From NCBI GenBank assembly GCA_045598065.1, contig JAZLLJ010000040.1, forward strand, positions 1 through 10,429: a DNA stretch of 10,429 bases, written 5' to 3'. The DNA comes from RGIG426 sp045598065 (GTDB lineage Bacteria; Bacillota; Clostridia; Oscillospirales; Acutalibacteraceae). Both the position numbers and the translations under genes were made by a program. This document shows, in pieces, positions 1 to 5,889 of this stretch; positions within the stretch are counted from its first letter, which is position 1, and the number at the start of each line of letters is the position of its first letter. The notes beneath the pieces were generated by a model that saw nothing but the letters and a program-made list of their open reading frames with translations, had not been told where the DNA came from and made no database searches.

Positions 1-112
1 GCCTATCCGCGGTGACTTCGTCGGGCGCAACATTCCTTCGGCGCGCGAAGAAAAAGTGGTCGTTCACCTCACCGAAACGGACAAAGAGAACGACGTAAGC
101 ATTTGGGGATAA
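1..112 (+). CDS. pyrR: PyrR, bifunctional pyrimidine operon regulator / uracil phosphoribosyltransferase (3' end only)
   Basis: Only the last 36 codons are present, read in the frame that starts at base 2 and stops with TAA at 110-112. The visible tail runs PIRGDFVGRNIPSA, then EEKVVVHLTETD and ends in SIWG. PyrR proteins characteristically end this way: an R-x-D-(Y/F)-V-G-(K/R)-N-(I/V)-P block followed by EKV-V-L-E-D. In Gram-positive bacteria PyrR binds pyr mRNA in response to UMP/UTP and attenuates the pyrimidine operon, and it also has uracil phosphoribosyltransferase activity. The PRPP-binding loop lies outside the window, so catalytic competence cannot be judged. A terminator follows 31 bases after the stop, so pyrR is the last gene of its transcript here and does not lead a pyr operon directly downstream. 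Confidence 0.85.
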   Translation, partial: PIRGDFVGRNIPSAREEKVVVHLTETDKENDVSIWG

Positions 113-143
113 CCGAAAACGCCAAAATTTGTGTAAAGGAACA

Positions 144-175
144 CGCCTTGTCAGCCGACAAGGCGTTTTCTTCTT
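144..175 (+). terminator. Intrinsic terminator after pyrR
   Basis: A perfect 9-bp stem (CGCCTTGTC at 144-152, GACAAGGCG at 157-165) closes an AGCC loop and is followed by a T-rich run (TTTTCTTCTT). It ends the rightward pyrR transcript. Read leftward, the same hairpin lies just past the stop of the GIY-YIG gene but is followed by a poor T-tract, so it is at best a weak terminator in that direction. Confidence 0.88.
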
Positions 176-176
176 G

Positions 177-434
177 TTATTTTAAGATATTTTGCGCCGA
201 GGAAATCAGCGCCACTTTTTCATGGCGTGAAAGCTGTTTGATTTGCGCCTCACGCCGCATTGCATCGCGCTTTTCTTCGTGTTCTTCGGCGTACACCATC
301 TTGACCGGACGACGGGGTTTCGTATATTTTGCGCCCGTTCCGGCGTTGTGGGCGGCAAGTCGTTTTTCCAAATCGTTGGTCCATCCGGTGTAAAGTGTAT
401 CATCTTTACAGAGAACCATATACGTATAGTTCAC
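177..434 (-). CDS. GIY-YIG domain protein, UPF0213/YhbQ-YazA type
   Basis: An 85-residue protein that is almost entirely one GIY-YIG fold. The two signature strands appear as Y3-x-Y5 and L14-Y15-T16-G17, followed by R25 and H29 in the helix DLEKRLAAHN, the K36-Y37-T38 block, RRPV at 41-44, and a late E62 in REAQIKQLSR. This layout matches stand-alone UPF0213 proteins (E. coli YhbQ, B. subtilis YazA), which are usually 80-100 residues. The superfamily contains endonucleases of the UvrC and homing type, but the role of the stand-alone members is not well established, so a DNA-processing role is inference. The start is GTG at 432-434, with AAAGGGG upstream on the minus strand; an in-frame ATG at 417-419 would cut into the first strand and is less likely. 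The gene lies 32 bp after the dockerin gene in the same direction, with no terminator seen between, so read-through is possible. The two functions look unrelated. Confidence 0.85.
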   Translation of the reverse strand: MNYTYMVLCKDDTLYTGWTNDLEKRLAAHNAGTGAKYTKPRRPVKMVYAEEHEEKRDAMRREAQIKQLSRHEKVALISSAQNILK

Positions 435-466
435 CGTCCCCGCCCCTTTCAGCGTTTTTGTGCGGA

Positions 467-1384
467 TTACAAGCAGGTAATGATGCCTGCCAAGTATTTA
501 CGCACCACCAGCACGTCTTTCATGTTGATTTCGCCGTCACCGTTGACATCGGCGTTCATCTCGTTATACTCCACGGCGATATCTGCAATAATTTTGCGAA
601 GCACCAGCACGTCTTTCATATTGACCGCACCGTCATCGTTTGCGTCACCGGGCGCATACACGATATACGTTGCGGTCGGATCAACACCGATAGCAACGAT
701 TTCGGTAATGCCGTCGCCGTTATAATCCCAACCCACTTCTTCGGCGATACCGTCGTTATCCAAATCGTAAAACCCACCAAGTTCCAGATAGGGATTCACA
801 AGCCGCGCGCCGGAAACCGAAGCGCCATTTTCAACGTCCTCGTTGTTTTGCATAGCAATTTTTGCCTCAATGGAATTGCGGACAGATTCCTCGTTGATTG
901 GGCGATTTTTCTCTTGCTCACCGTAGAAATACCAATCGGTCACACATTCGGCATTGTCAGGCAGCCCCACGACCATTTTGCCGGGGATTTCAAACTTGAT
1001 ATGCTCGTACCATTGCTCGTCTGTGTGGTCAATTGTGCTGTAATCGGGGTTTTTGCCGGGCAGCCAATAGGTGACTTCCTCGCGCGGGGTGGCAGCTTTG
1101 GCAAAAAGATAACGCTCCTCGCCGCGTTCATCGTTAAAGAACCACACCACGTACTCCGCACGCACAGAGGCGTAGTCGTCGGGATTCACGTATTTGTCCG
1201 GCGTGGTATACGGGCGCACTTTTGCCGTCACCACGCGGAATTGCGGCGTATTTTCCGCTACTGTCGGCTCGGTACTCAGCATCTGCTCGTCCTGCTCTTT
1301 AGTCGCGGCGGCAGTCATCGTTCCGACTGCCACAACGCTCGCAAGTAGGCACAGAGCCGTCAACACACAAAACAGTTTTTTCAT
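467..1384 (-). CDS. Secreted protein with C-terminal type I dockerin
   Basis: 305 residues from the ATG at 1382-1384, chosen because AGGAG sits 8 bases upstream and a signal peptide begins there (MKK, a hydrophobic run to about residue 24, likely cleavage after AAA at 25-27). There is no lipobox cysteine. Residues 28 to about 200 form a region I do not recognise, rich in W, Y and acidic residues and lacking an obvious catalytic signature. Two DxDxDG-like loops follow: DLDNDGIAEE from 207 and DYNGDGITEI from 220. The C-terminus (about 246-302) is a type I dockerin made of two F-hand repeats, DANDDGAVNMKD and DVNGDGEINMKD, each with all calcium ligands and each followed by a V-L-V-x-RK helix. 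Dockerins bind cohesins on scaffoldin proteins, so the protein is probably exported and may join a cellulosome-like or other cohesin-based complex. The dockerin call is strong; the function of the N-terminal region is unknown. Confidence 0.85.
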   Translation of the reverse strand: MKKLFCVLTALCLLASVVAVGTMTAAATKEQDEQMLSTEPTVAENTPQFRVVTAKVRPYTTPDKYVNPDDYASVRAEYVVWFFNDERGEERYLFAKAATPREEVTYWLPGKNPDYSTIDHTDEQWYEHIKFEIPGKMVVGLPDNAECVTDWYFYGEQEKNRPINEESVRNSIEAKIAMQNNEDVENGASVSGARLVNPYLELGGFYDLDNDGIAEEVGWDYNGDGITEIVAIGVDPTATYIVYAPGDANDDGAVNMKDVLVLRKIIADIAVEYNEMNADVNGDGEINMKDVLVVRKYLAGIITCL

Positions 1385-1495
1385 AGAAATTTCTCCTTTC
1401 GTTTTGCCATTTTCATTGGCTTCTATTACCATAACTTTTGAAAATGCGAATGTATTGGGAAATTTTGAAAATTTTTTGAATTTTTTTGCAAATTC

Positions 1496-1524
1496 AGTAT
1501 ATCACGTTTTTCGCCGCACGACAA
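1496..1524 (-). promoter_or_regulatory. Sigma-A-type promoter for the dockerin gene
   Basis: On the minus strand TTGTCG (1519-1524) and TATACT (1496-1501) are separated by exactly 17 bases. Transcription would start near 1489 and leave a 5' leader of about 105 bases that is very A/T-rich (A-run and T-run stretches between 1440 and 1490). I see no recognisable riboswitch in that leader. Confidence 0.65.
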
Positions 1525-1569
1525 GAGGGTTTTTCGCGCAACGTTTATCGCCGTACAAACGCGGTGTAG

Positions 1570-1591
1570 GGACCGGCGTCCTCGACGGTCC
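1570..1591. repeat. Short palindromic repeat next to the larger element
   Basis: GGACCG at 1570-1575 pairs with CGGTCC at 1586-1591 around a 10-base loop, preceded by GTAG. G/C-rich GTAGGG...GTCC hairpins like this are, to my recollection, dispersed intergenic repeats in Clostridia, often beside the type of element that begins at 1594. No second copy occurs in this window, so the dispersed nature is inference. Confidence 0.45.
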
Positions 1592-1593
1592 TG

Positions 1594-1706
1594 CCTTCCC
1601 CTTGAGGGGAAGGTGGCACGGCGCAAGCCGTGACGGATGAGGTGGTGGATTTTTGTAACACCTCATCCGTCGCCATTCGGCGACAGCTTCTCCTCAAGGA
1701 GAAGCC
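1594..1706. repeat. 113-bp symmetrical five-hairpin element (REP/MITE-like)
   Basis: The element is a nested set of perfect stems. On the left are CCTTCCCC/GGGGAAGG around TTGA (1594-1613) and CACGGC/GCCGTG around GCAA (1617-1632). In the centre GACGGATGAGGTG (1632-1644) pairs with CACCTCATCCGTC (1659-1671). On the right are GTCGCC/GGCGAC around ATTC (1669-1684) and GCTTCTCC/GGAGAAGC around TCAA (1686-1705). The right half, reverse-complemented, closely resembles the left half, so the whole is one imperfect palindrome with a 14-base centre. It encodes no protein and lies between two genes. I recall similar sequence as a multicopy intergenic element in Ruminococcaceae genomes, which fits a REP- or MITE-like element mobilised in trans; copy number cannot be tested here. 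Confidence 0.72.
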
Positions 1707-1775
1707 AAATACATTTGTGCATAGACACTATTGTGCAAAAACCCCACAACGGGACGTTGTCCTACGCGCACAAAA

Positions 1776-1811
1776 CGAAAAAACACGCCCACCGAAACGG
1801 TGGGCGTGTTT
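1776..1811 (-). terminator. Intrinsic terminator of the phosphofructokinase gene
   Basis: A perfect 14-bp stem (AAACACGCCCACCG at 1781-1794 with its complement at 1798-1811) has a 3-base loop. On the minus strand it is followed by a T-rich run (TTTCGTTTTG). It lies 13 bases beyond the stop codon of the leftward gene and ends that transcript. Confidence 0.88.
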
Positions 1812-1823
1812 TGGATTTTGCGA

Positions 1824-3071
1824 TTAGACGCGGACTTTTTTGAGGTTAGCGAAGCGCGGCAGGCCGTCTTCTTTCACCATTTCGGTCTCGCCTTGGATCA
1901 GCGGGAGCGCATAGTCAACGTACAGGTCGTTCAGGCCGTCTTGAGTCTTGTTGAGCCAGGACAGCGGCACTTTCTTCTCGGTGTTGGCGACAACGGTCAA
2001 ATCGAACAGTTTGATGTTGCATTTGTAGTTGCCGTTCTCATCGGTGGAGCGCTCGAAGCCGACCATTTTATCGGTCACGCCGGCAATGGCGTTCTCGACC
2101 GCCGCTTTACCGGAGGCAAAGGACTCATCGATGTCGGTTTTGGAAGCGCAGTGCGCGGCGCAGCGTTGGAGCAAACTCAGCTCGATGCCGCGGACTTTCG
2201 CACCGGTCTCGCGCTGCACAACAGACGCGAGGTAAGCGGCCAAACCGCCCATCTGGGCGTGGCCGAAGCTGTCTTTCTGCTGGGCAGAAGCGGTCGCGTA
2301 CTCGGCGATGTATTTGCCGTCTTTATCGTGGATACCCTCGGACACGGCAACGATGCATTTGCCGTTGCGGTCGTAGATATCGCGGACTTTCTCCAGGAAG
2401 GAGTTCATATCAAAATCAACTTCCGGCAGATAGATGAGGTCCGCGCCGTTGCCTTTCGCACCGGCGAGAGCGGCGGCGGCAGTCAGCCAACCGGCGTTGC
2501 GGCCCATGATCTCCACCACGGTGATCATACCGGTGTCATACACGCGCGCATCGCGATAAATCTCCATCATCGAGGTGGCAATGTATTTCGCGGCGGAAGC
2601 GTAACCCGGGCAGTGGTCGGTACCATCGAGGTCATTGTCGATGGTCTTCGGAATACCCATCACGCGGCACTCGTAGCCGTTTTGGAGCATAAATTTCGAG
2701 ATTTTGTTGCAGGTGTCCATGGAGTCGTTGCCGCCGTTGTAGAAGAAGTAGCGGACGTTGTATTTCTGGAAGATTTCGAGGATGCGTTTGTAATCGGTAT
2801 CGTCGTCATCCGGATCTTTCAGTTTATAGCGGCAAGAGCCGAGCGCGGAAGACGGGGTGAATTTTAAGAGTTCCAGTTCCTCCGGATCTTCTTTACCCAT
2901 ATCGATGAGGTTGTCGTTCAGCACGCCTTTGATGCCGTTGAGCGCACCGTAAACCGCCGTGATATCCTCGCTTTCGAGCGCGGTTTTGATCGCGCCGTAA
3001 GCACTGGCGTTGATGACGGAAGTCGGGCCGCCGGACTGGCCGATAATGCAAGCACCTTTAAGAGTTCCCAT
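1824..3071 (-). CDS. pfp: Diphosphate (PPi)-type 6-phosphofructokinase
   Basis: A 415-residue PFK-family protein. It phosphorylates fructose 6-phosphate to fructose 1,6-bisphosphate in glycolysis, in the cytoplasm. Visible motifs are the N-terminal phosphate-binding loop GQSGGPT (11-17), GGNDSMDT (113-120), the catalytic block PKTIDND (141-147) and EIMGRNAGWLT (187-197). Two positions set donor choice: ATP enzymes have GGDGS and PGTIDND, whereas here D116 follows the GGN and K142 replaces the glycine. The Asp plus Lys pair is the PPi-dependent signature, so pyrophosphate is the expected donor and the step would be reversible. N115 stands where most members have Asp. Length fits single-chain PPi-PFKs of about 400 residues. 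AGGTGG lies about 9 bases before the ATG. The gene stands alone between its promoter and terminator. PPi dependence is inferred from motifs. Confidence 0.88.
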   Translation of the reverse strand: MGTLKGACIIGQSGGPTSVINASAYGAIKTALESEDITAVYGALNGIKGVLNDNLIDMGKEDPEELELLKFTPSSALGSCRYKLKDPDDDDTDYKRILEIFQKYNVRYFFYNGGNDSMDTCNKISKFMLQNGYECRVMGIPKTIDNDLDGTDHCPGYASAAKYIATSMMEIYRDARVYDTGMITVVEIMGRNAGWLTAAAALAGAKGNGADLIYLPEVDFDMNSFLEKVRDIYDRNGKCIVAVSEGIHDKDGKYIAEYATASAQQKDSFGHAQMGGLAAYLASVVQRETGAKVRGIELSLLQRCAAHCASKTDIDESFASGKAAVENAIAGVTDKMVGFERSTDENGNYKCNIKLFDLTVVANTEKKVPLSWLNKTQDGLNDLYVDYALPLIQGETEMVKEDGLPRFANLKKVRV

Positions 3072-3112
3072 AGTTTTTTACCACCTTTTTTGCTAAAATT
3101 TAGAACACAAAA

Positions 3113-3141
3113 ATTGTACCATACTCCCCGAAAAAAAGCAA
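3113..3141 (-). promoter_or_regulatory. Sigma-A-type promoter for the PPi-phosphofructokinase gene
   Basis: On the minus strand TTGCTT (3136-3141) and TACAAT (3113-3118) are spaced by 17 bases, and the -10 is preceded by TATGG, close to an extended -10. Transcription would start near 3106, giving a leader of about 35 bases. Confidence 0.65.
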
Positions 3142-3199
3142 TCATTTTTTGCCAAAAAGACAAGAATTGAGCCATTTTTTCAAATTCGCACAAAAAGTG

Positions 3200-3228
3200 T
3201 TGACGAATGGCGAAAAAGTGGGTAAAAT
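3200..3228 (+). promoter_or_regulatory. Sigma-A-type promoter of the DUF1015/Na+-pump operon
   Basis: TTGACG (3200-3205) and TAAAAT (3223-3228) are spaced by exactly 17 bases. Transcription would start near 3235, about 40 bases before the DUF1015 ATG. It is divergent from the phosphofructokinase promoter, with about 58 bases between the two -35 boxes. I see no clear operator palindrome between them. Confidence 0.75.
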
Positions 3229-3274
3229 ATAGAGGAATTTGTAAAAACTCTATAAAAAGAATCGAGGAATCCTT

Positions 3275-4543
3275 ATGGCCAACATCGCACCCTTCCGTGC
3301 CCTGCGGTTTACCGCCGGCGCCGGCGACATCGACGAACTCTGCTGCCCGCCCTACGACATTATTTCGGACGAGCAGCGCCGCGCTTTTCTCGCCACGAAC
3401 GAGAAAAACATCATCCGCTTGGAGCTTCCTCGCGAGGGCGAGAATCCCTATGCGGTGGCAGGCGACACGCTGAAAGCGTGGCTCGACTGCGGCGCGCTCA
3501 AGCAAGACGACGCACCTGCGCTTTATATCTATCAAGAGGAATTCGTCGCCTACGGCAAGCCGTACACTCTGCGCGGCTTCACCTGCACCGTGGAACTGCA
3601 GCCGTTCTCGGCAGGCGTGGTACTTCCGCACGAAGAAACTCTCTCCAAAGCAAAACAAGACCGCTTTGATTTAATGTGCGCCACCGGCTGCAACTTCAGC
3701 CAAATCTACTCGCTGTATGACGATCCCGACCGCGCGGTGGATGCCATTCTCGATAAATTCTGCGCCGCCGAACCGACCGCTCGCTTCACCGATGCGGATG
3801 ACGTGATCCACTCGCTGTGGGCGGTGCCGGATGGCGACGACGTGCGCGCCGTGTGCCAACTGTTCGAAGACAAAAAGCTCTACATTGCCGACGGCCACCA
3901 CCGCTATGAAACCGCGCTTCGCTACCGCGACCATTTGCGCGCCGAGGGCGGTGAACCCGGCAATTCCGACCGCGTGATGATGTTCCTTTGCGCGATGCAG
4001 CACGACGGGCTTGTGGTGTTCCCCACCCACCGTGTCATCCACAATATCGACGGCTTTGACAGTATGAATTTCCTGAAAAATGCCGCCGCGGTGTGCGACG
4101 TGCTTCCCCTCGCCAAGTTCGAGGACATCGAGCCGCGCCTTGCCGCGGTGTATGAAGCCGGCGGCAAAGCGTTCGGCTACTACGACGGCGAAAAAGCGGC
4201 GCTTCTCACTGTTTCTGACCTCGAGCAAATGAAAACGGTGCTTCCGAACGCCTCTCAAGCCCTCCGTGAGTTGGACGTAACGTTGCTCCACTCTCTCCTG
4301 CTCGAACGCCTTTGCGGCATCGATAAAGCGGCAATGGCGGCAGGCGGCAAACTCACCTATACGCGCGATGCGGCAGAAGCGAAAACGCTGACCGACAACG
4401 GTGCGGATGCCTGCTTTATCCTGAATCCCACCCGCGTGACCGAAATCAGCGCCGTGGCGCGCGAGGGCGAAAAAATGCCGCAAAAATCTACCTATTTCTA
4501 TCCGAAACTCATTACCGGTCTTACAATGAACAAACTTCTGTGA
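3275..4543 (+). CDS. DUF1015 family protein
   Basis: 422 residues, full length for the family. The conserved blocks appear in order: PPYDIIS (25-31), PHEETLSKAKQDR (118-130), IADGHHRYETAL (204-215), FPTHR (249-253) and MPQKSTYFYPK (401-411). There is no signal peptide or membrane segment, so it is cytoplasmic. The family is common in Clostridia and other anaerobes; its biochemical role is not established as far as I know. The ADGHHR block recalls the (D/G)GxxR nucleotide-binding box of ParB/sulfiredoxin-like proteins, some of which are free-serine kinases, and DUF1015 genes are often seen near serine biosynthesis genes; a link to small-molecule phosphorylation is inference. GAGGA lies 7 bases before the ATG. 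It is the first gene of an operon: the stop is 10 bases before the Na+-pump beta subunit, whose ribosome site overlaps that stop. Confidence 0.88.
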   Translation: MANIAPFRALRFTAGAGDIDELCCPPYDIISDEQRRAFLATNEKNIIRLELPREGENPYAVAGDTLKAWLDCGALKQDDAPALYIYQEEFVAYGKPYTLRGFTCTVELQPFSAGVVLPHEETLSKAKQDRFDLMCATGCNFSQIYSLYDDPDRAVDAILDKFCAAEPTARFTDADDVIHSLWAVPDGDDVRAVCQLFEDKKLYIADGHHRYETALRYRDHLRAEGGEPGNSDRVMMFLCAMQHDGLVVFPTHRVIHNIDGFDSMNFLKNAAAVCDVLPLAKFEDIEPRLAAVYEAGGKAFGYYDGEKAALLTVSDLEQMKTVLPNASQALRELDVTLLHSLLLERLCGIDKAAMAAGGKLTYTRDAAEAKTLTDNGADACFILNPTRVTEISAVAREGEKMPQKSTYFYPKLITGLTMNKLL

Positions 4544-4553
4544 GGTGCTTTGA

Positions 4554-5687
4554 ATGACCTTTTTTGAACCGCTCGTTCAAAATCTGCTCTCGATGTTTTA
4601 TGACGGCAGTTGGTGGAAACTGATGACCATGTGGGCCATCGGCGGTGTACTCATCTTCCTTGCCATCAAAAAAGAGATGGAACCGTCGTTGTTGCTCCCC
4701 ATCGGTTTCGGCGCGATTTTAGTCAACCTGCCGGGACTTTCCGAAGGGCTGCACAACCTGACGTTTCTCTATGACGTGGGTGTGAAATCCCAAGAGCTGT
4801 TACCGCTGATTTTGTTTATCGGTATCGGCGCAATGATTGACTTCGGTCCGCTGCTCTCCAACCCGAAACTGATGCTTTTCGGCGCGGCGGCGCAATTCGG
4901 TATCTTCTTCACCTTTGCGATGGCAGGGCTTTGCGGCTTTGGTTTACGCGACGCGGCGTCCATCTCCATTATCGGCGCGGCGGATGGCCCAACCTCCATC
5001 GTTGTGGCGCAGGAGCTCGGCTCCAAATACCTGTCCGCCATCATCGTTGCCGCGTATTCCTATATGGCGCTGGTACCGATCATCCAGCCGCCTATCATCA
5101 AACTGCTGACAACCAAAAAAGAGCGGCTTATTCGTATGCCGTATGCTCCCCAATCGGTGAGCAAACTCACCCGTATTCTGTTCCCGATTTTGGCAACGAT
5201 TATCACCGGCCTTATCGCGCCGGACAGTGTAGAACTCATCGGCTTTTTGATGTTTGGCAACCTCATTCGTGAATGTGGCGTGCTCAACAGCCTTTCCGAG
5301 ACGGCCCAAAACGTGCTTGCCAACCTCGTCACACTGTTCCTCGGCATCACCGTGGCAGTCGGTATGACGGCGAAAGCGTTCCTCACGTGGGAAACCCTGC
5401 TCATTTTGGGGCTCGGCCTCGTGGCGTTCATCTTCGACACTGCCGGCGGTGTGTTGTTTGCCAAGTTCCTCAACCTGTTCATTCGAAAGAACAAAATCAA
5501 CCCTATGATTGGCGCGGCAGGCATTTCTGCCTTCCCCATGTCGGCGCGTATCGTGCATAAGCTCGGCCGCGAGGAAGACAGCCAAAACTTCCTGCTTCCC
5601 CACGCCATCGGCGTCAACGTGTCCGGCCAAGTCGCCTCGGTGGTCGCCGGCGGACTGATGCTCCACCTCGTGTCGGGTTTACTTTAA
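4554..5687 (+). CDS. Sodium ion-translocating decarboxylase, beta subunit (OadB/GcdB/MmdB type)
   Basis: A 377-residue, very hydrophobic protein with roughly ten membrane segments. It matches the beta subunit of biotin-dependent Na+-pumping decarboxylases (oxaloacetate, methylmalonyl-CoA, glutaconyl-CoA). This subunit decarboxylates carboxybiotin in the membrane and uses the energy to export Na+. Key marks are IGAADGPTS (140-148), whose D144 corresponds to the essential Asp of the Klebsiella subunit, then AAYSYMALVPIIQPPIIK, the highly typical FLMFGNLIRECGVL (231-244), GAAGISAFPMSAR (320-332) and NVSGQVAS near the C-terminus. Its length fits the shorter MmdB/GcdB branch rather than the roughly 430-residue Klebsiella OadB. 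The ATG has GAGGTG about 6 bases upstream. The substrate cannot be set from this subunit. No carboxyltransferase alpha subunit or biotin carrier gene is in the window, so its partners must lie elsewhere. Confidence 0.92.
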   Translation: MTFFEPLVQNLLSMFYDGSWWKLMTMWAIGGVLIFLAIKKEMEPSLLLPIGFGAILVNLPGLSEGLHNLTFLYDVGVKSQELLPLILFIGIGAMIDFGPLLSNPKLMLFGAAAQFGIFFTFAMAGLCGFGLRDAASISIIGAADGPTSIVVAQELGSKYLSAIIVAAYSYMALVPIIQPPIIKLLTTKKERLIRMPYAPQSVSKLTRILFPILATIITGLIAPDSVELIGFLMFGNLIRECGVLNSLSETAQNVLANLVTLFLGITVAVGMTAKAFLTWETLLILGLGLVAFIFDTAGGVLFAKFLNLFIRKNKINPMIGAAGISAFPMSARIVHKLGREEDSQNFLLPHAIGVNVSGQVASVVAGGLMLHLVSGLL

Positions 5688-5700
5688 GGAGGGTGTAACG

Positions 5701-5847
5701 ATGATAATTGCAATGGGATTTCCCCTTTCCGATATGTTATCGGTCATCGGCCAAGGACTTGTCGGTGTCTTCGTTGTACTGGGGCTTCTCGCCGGTGCGG
5801 TACTCATCCTCAACAAAACGGCCAAAGAAAAACCGAAAGACGAATAA
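5701..5847 (+). CDS. 48-residue single-span membrane protein, probable OadG-like gamma subunit
   Basis: A small open frame with an excellent ribosome site (AAGGAGGG, then 6 bases to ATG), 13 bases after the beta subunit. The protein has a short hydrophobic start (MIIAMGFPL), one predicted membrane helix at about 15-37 with the run GQGLVGVFVVLGLL, and a charged tail NKTAKEKPKDE. This is the plan of gamma/delta chains of Na+-pumping decarboxylases (OadG/MmdD): one N-terminal helix with a G-x-V-x-x-F/L pattern, then a hydrophilic tail that binds the carboxyltransferase. The tail is far shorter than in Klebsiella OadG (about 80 residues in all) and has no His/Pro-rich metal-binding end. Position plus topology support the gamma call; sequence similarity is too weak for certainty. 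It is the last gene before the terminator. Confidence 0.7.
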   Translation: MIIAMGFPLSDMLSVIGQGLVGVFVVLGLLAGAVLILNKTAKEKPKDE

Positions 5848-5850
5848 ACC

Positions 5851-5888
5851 AAAACGGGTTTGGAACGTGTGTTCCAAACCCGTTTTTT
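5851..5888. terminator. Bidirectional terminator between the Na+-pump operon and the SipL-like gene
   Basis: A perfect 16-bp stem (AAAACGGGTTTGGAAC at 5851-5866 with its complement at 5871-5886) closes a GTGT loop. Rightward it is followed by six Ts (5883-5888), leftward by TTTTGGTTT. It lies 3 bases after the small membrane gene and directly beyond the stop codon of the leftward gene, and so serves both convergent transcripts. Confidence 0.9.
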
Positions 5889-5889
5889 C

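Larger units (their letters stand above)
1385..1823. other. Non-coding region between the dockerin and PPi-phosphofructokinase genes
   Basis: About 440 bases without a credible gene. Going right, it holds the Shine-Dalgarno site and A/T-rich leader of the dockerin gene, that gene's promoter (1496-1524), a small hairpin (1570-1591), a 113-bp multi-hairpin repeat (1594-1706), about 70 bases with nothing I recognise, and the terminator of the phosphofructokinase gene (1776-1811). Short open frames here coincide with the palindromes and have no convincing start site. Confidence 0.75.

Noticed and set aside
1..180. PyrR-binding attenuator after pyrR
   Set aside because: The hairpin at 144-165 is a simple terminator with no anti-terminator or PyrR-binding loop around it, and no pyr gene follows on that strand.
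329..1348. Long open frame on the + strand opposite the dockerin gene
   Set aside because: It is the complement of a gene with signal peptide, dockerin and ribosome site. Its translation is low-complexity and His/Val-rich, matches nothing known, and lacks a ribosome site.
1385..1490. Regulatory RNA in the A/T-rich leader of the dockerin gene
   Set aside because: The leader is mostly A- and T-runs; short self-pairing of such runs is expected by chance and no known riboswitch core is visible.
1594..1706. CRISPR array or riboswitch
   Set aside because: The repeats are inverted rather than direct, there are no spacers of regular length, and the element lies upstream of a promoter rather than in a leader.
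1731..2867. 378-codon open frame on the + strand opposite the phosphofructokinase gene
   Set aside because: The minus-strand product has every PFK motif. The + frame is a shadow caused by codon bias and starts within the non-coding region and terminator.
2918..3658. Minus-strand open frame spanning the divergent promoter region
   Set aside because: It crosses two strong promoters and overlaps the starts of both the PFK and DUF1015 genes in other frames, so it is a chance frame.
3671..4483. Minus-strand frame opposite the DUF1015 gene, and a similar one at 4944-5666 opposite oadB
   Set aside because: Both are antisense to well-conserved proteins and have no start signals of their own.
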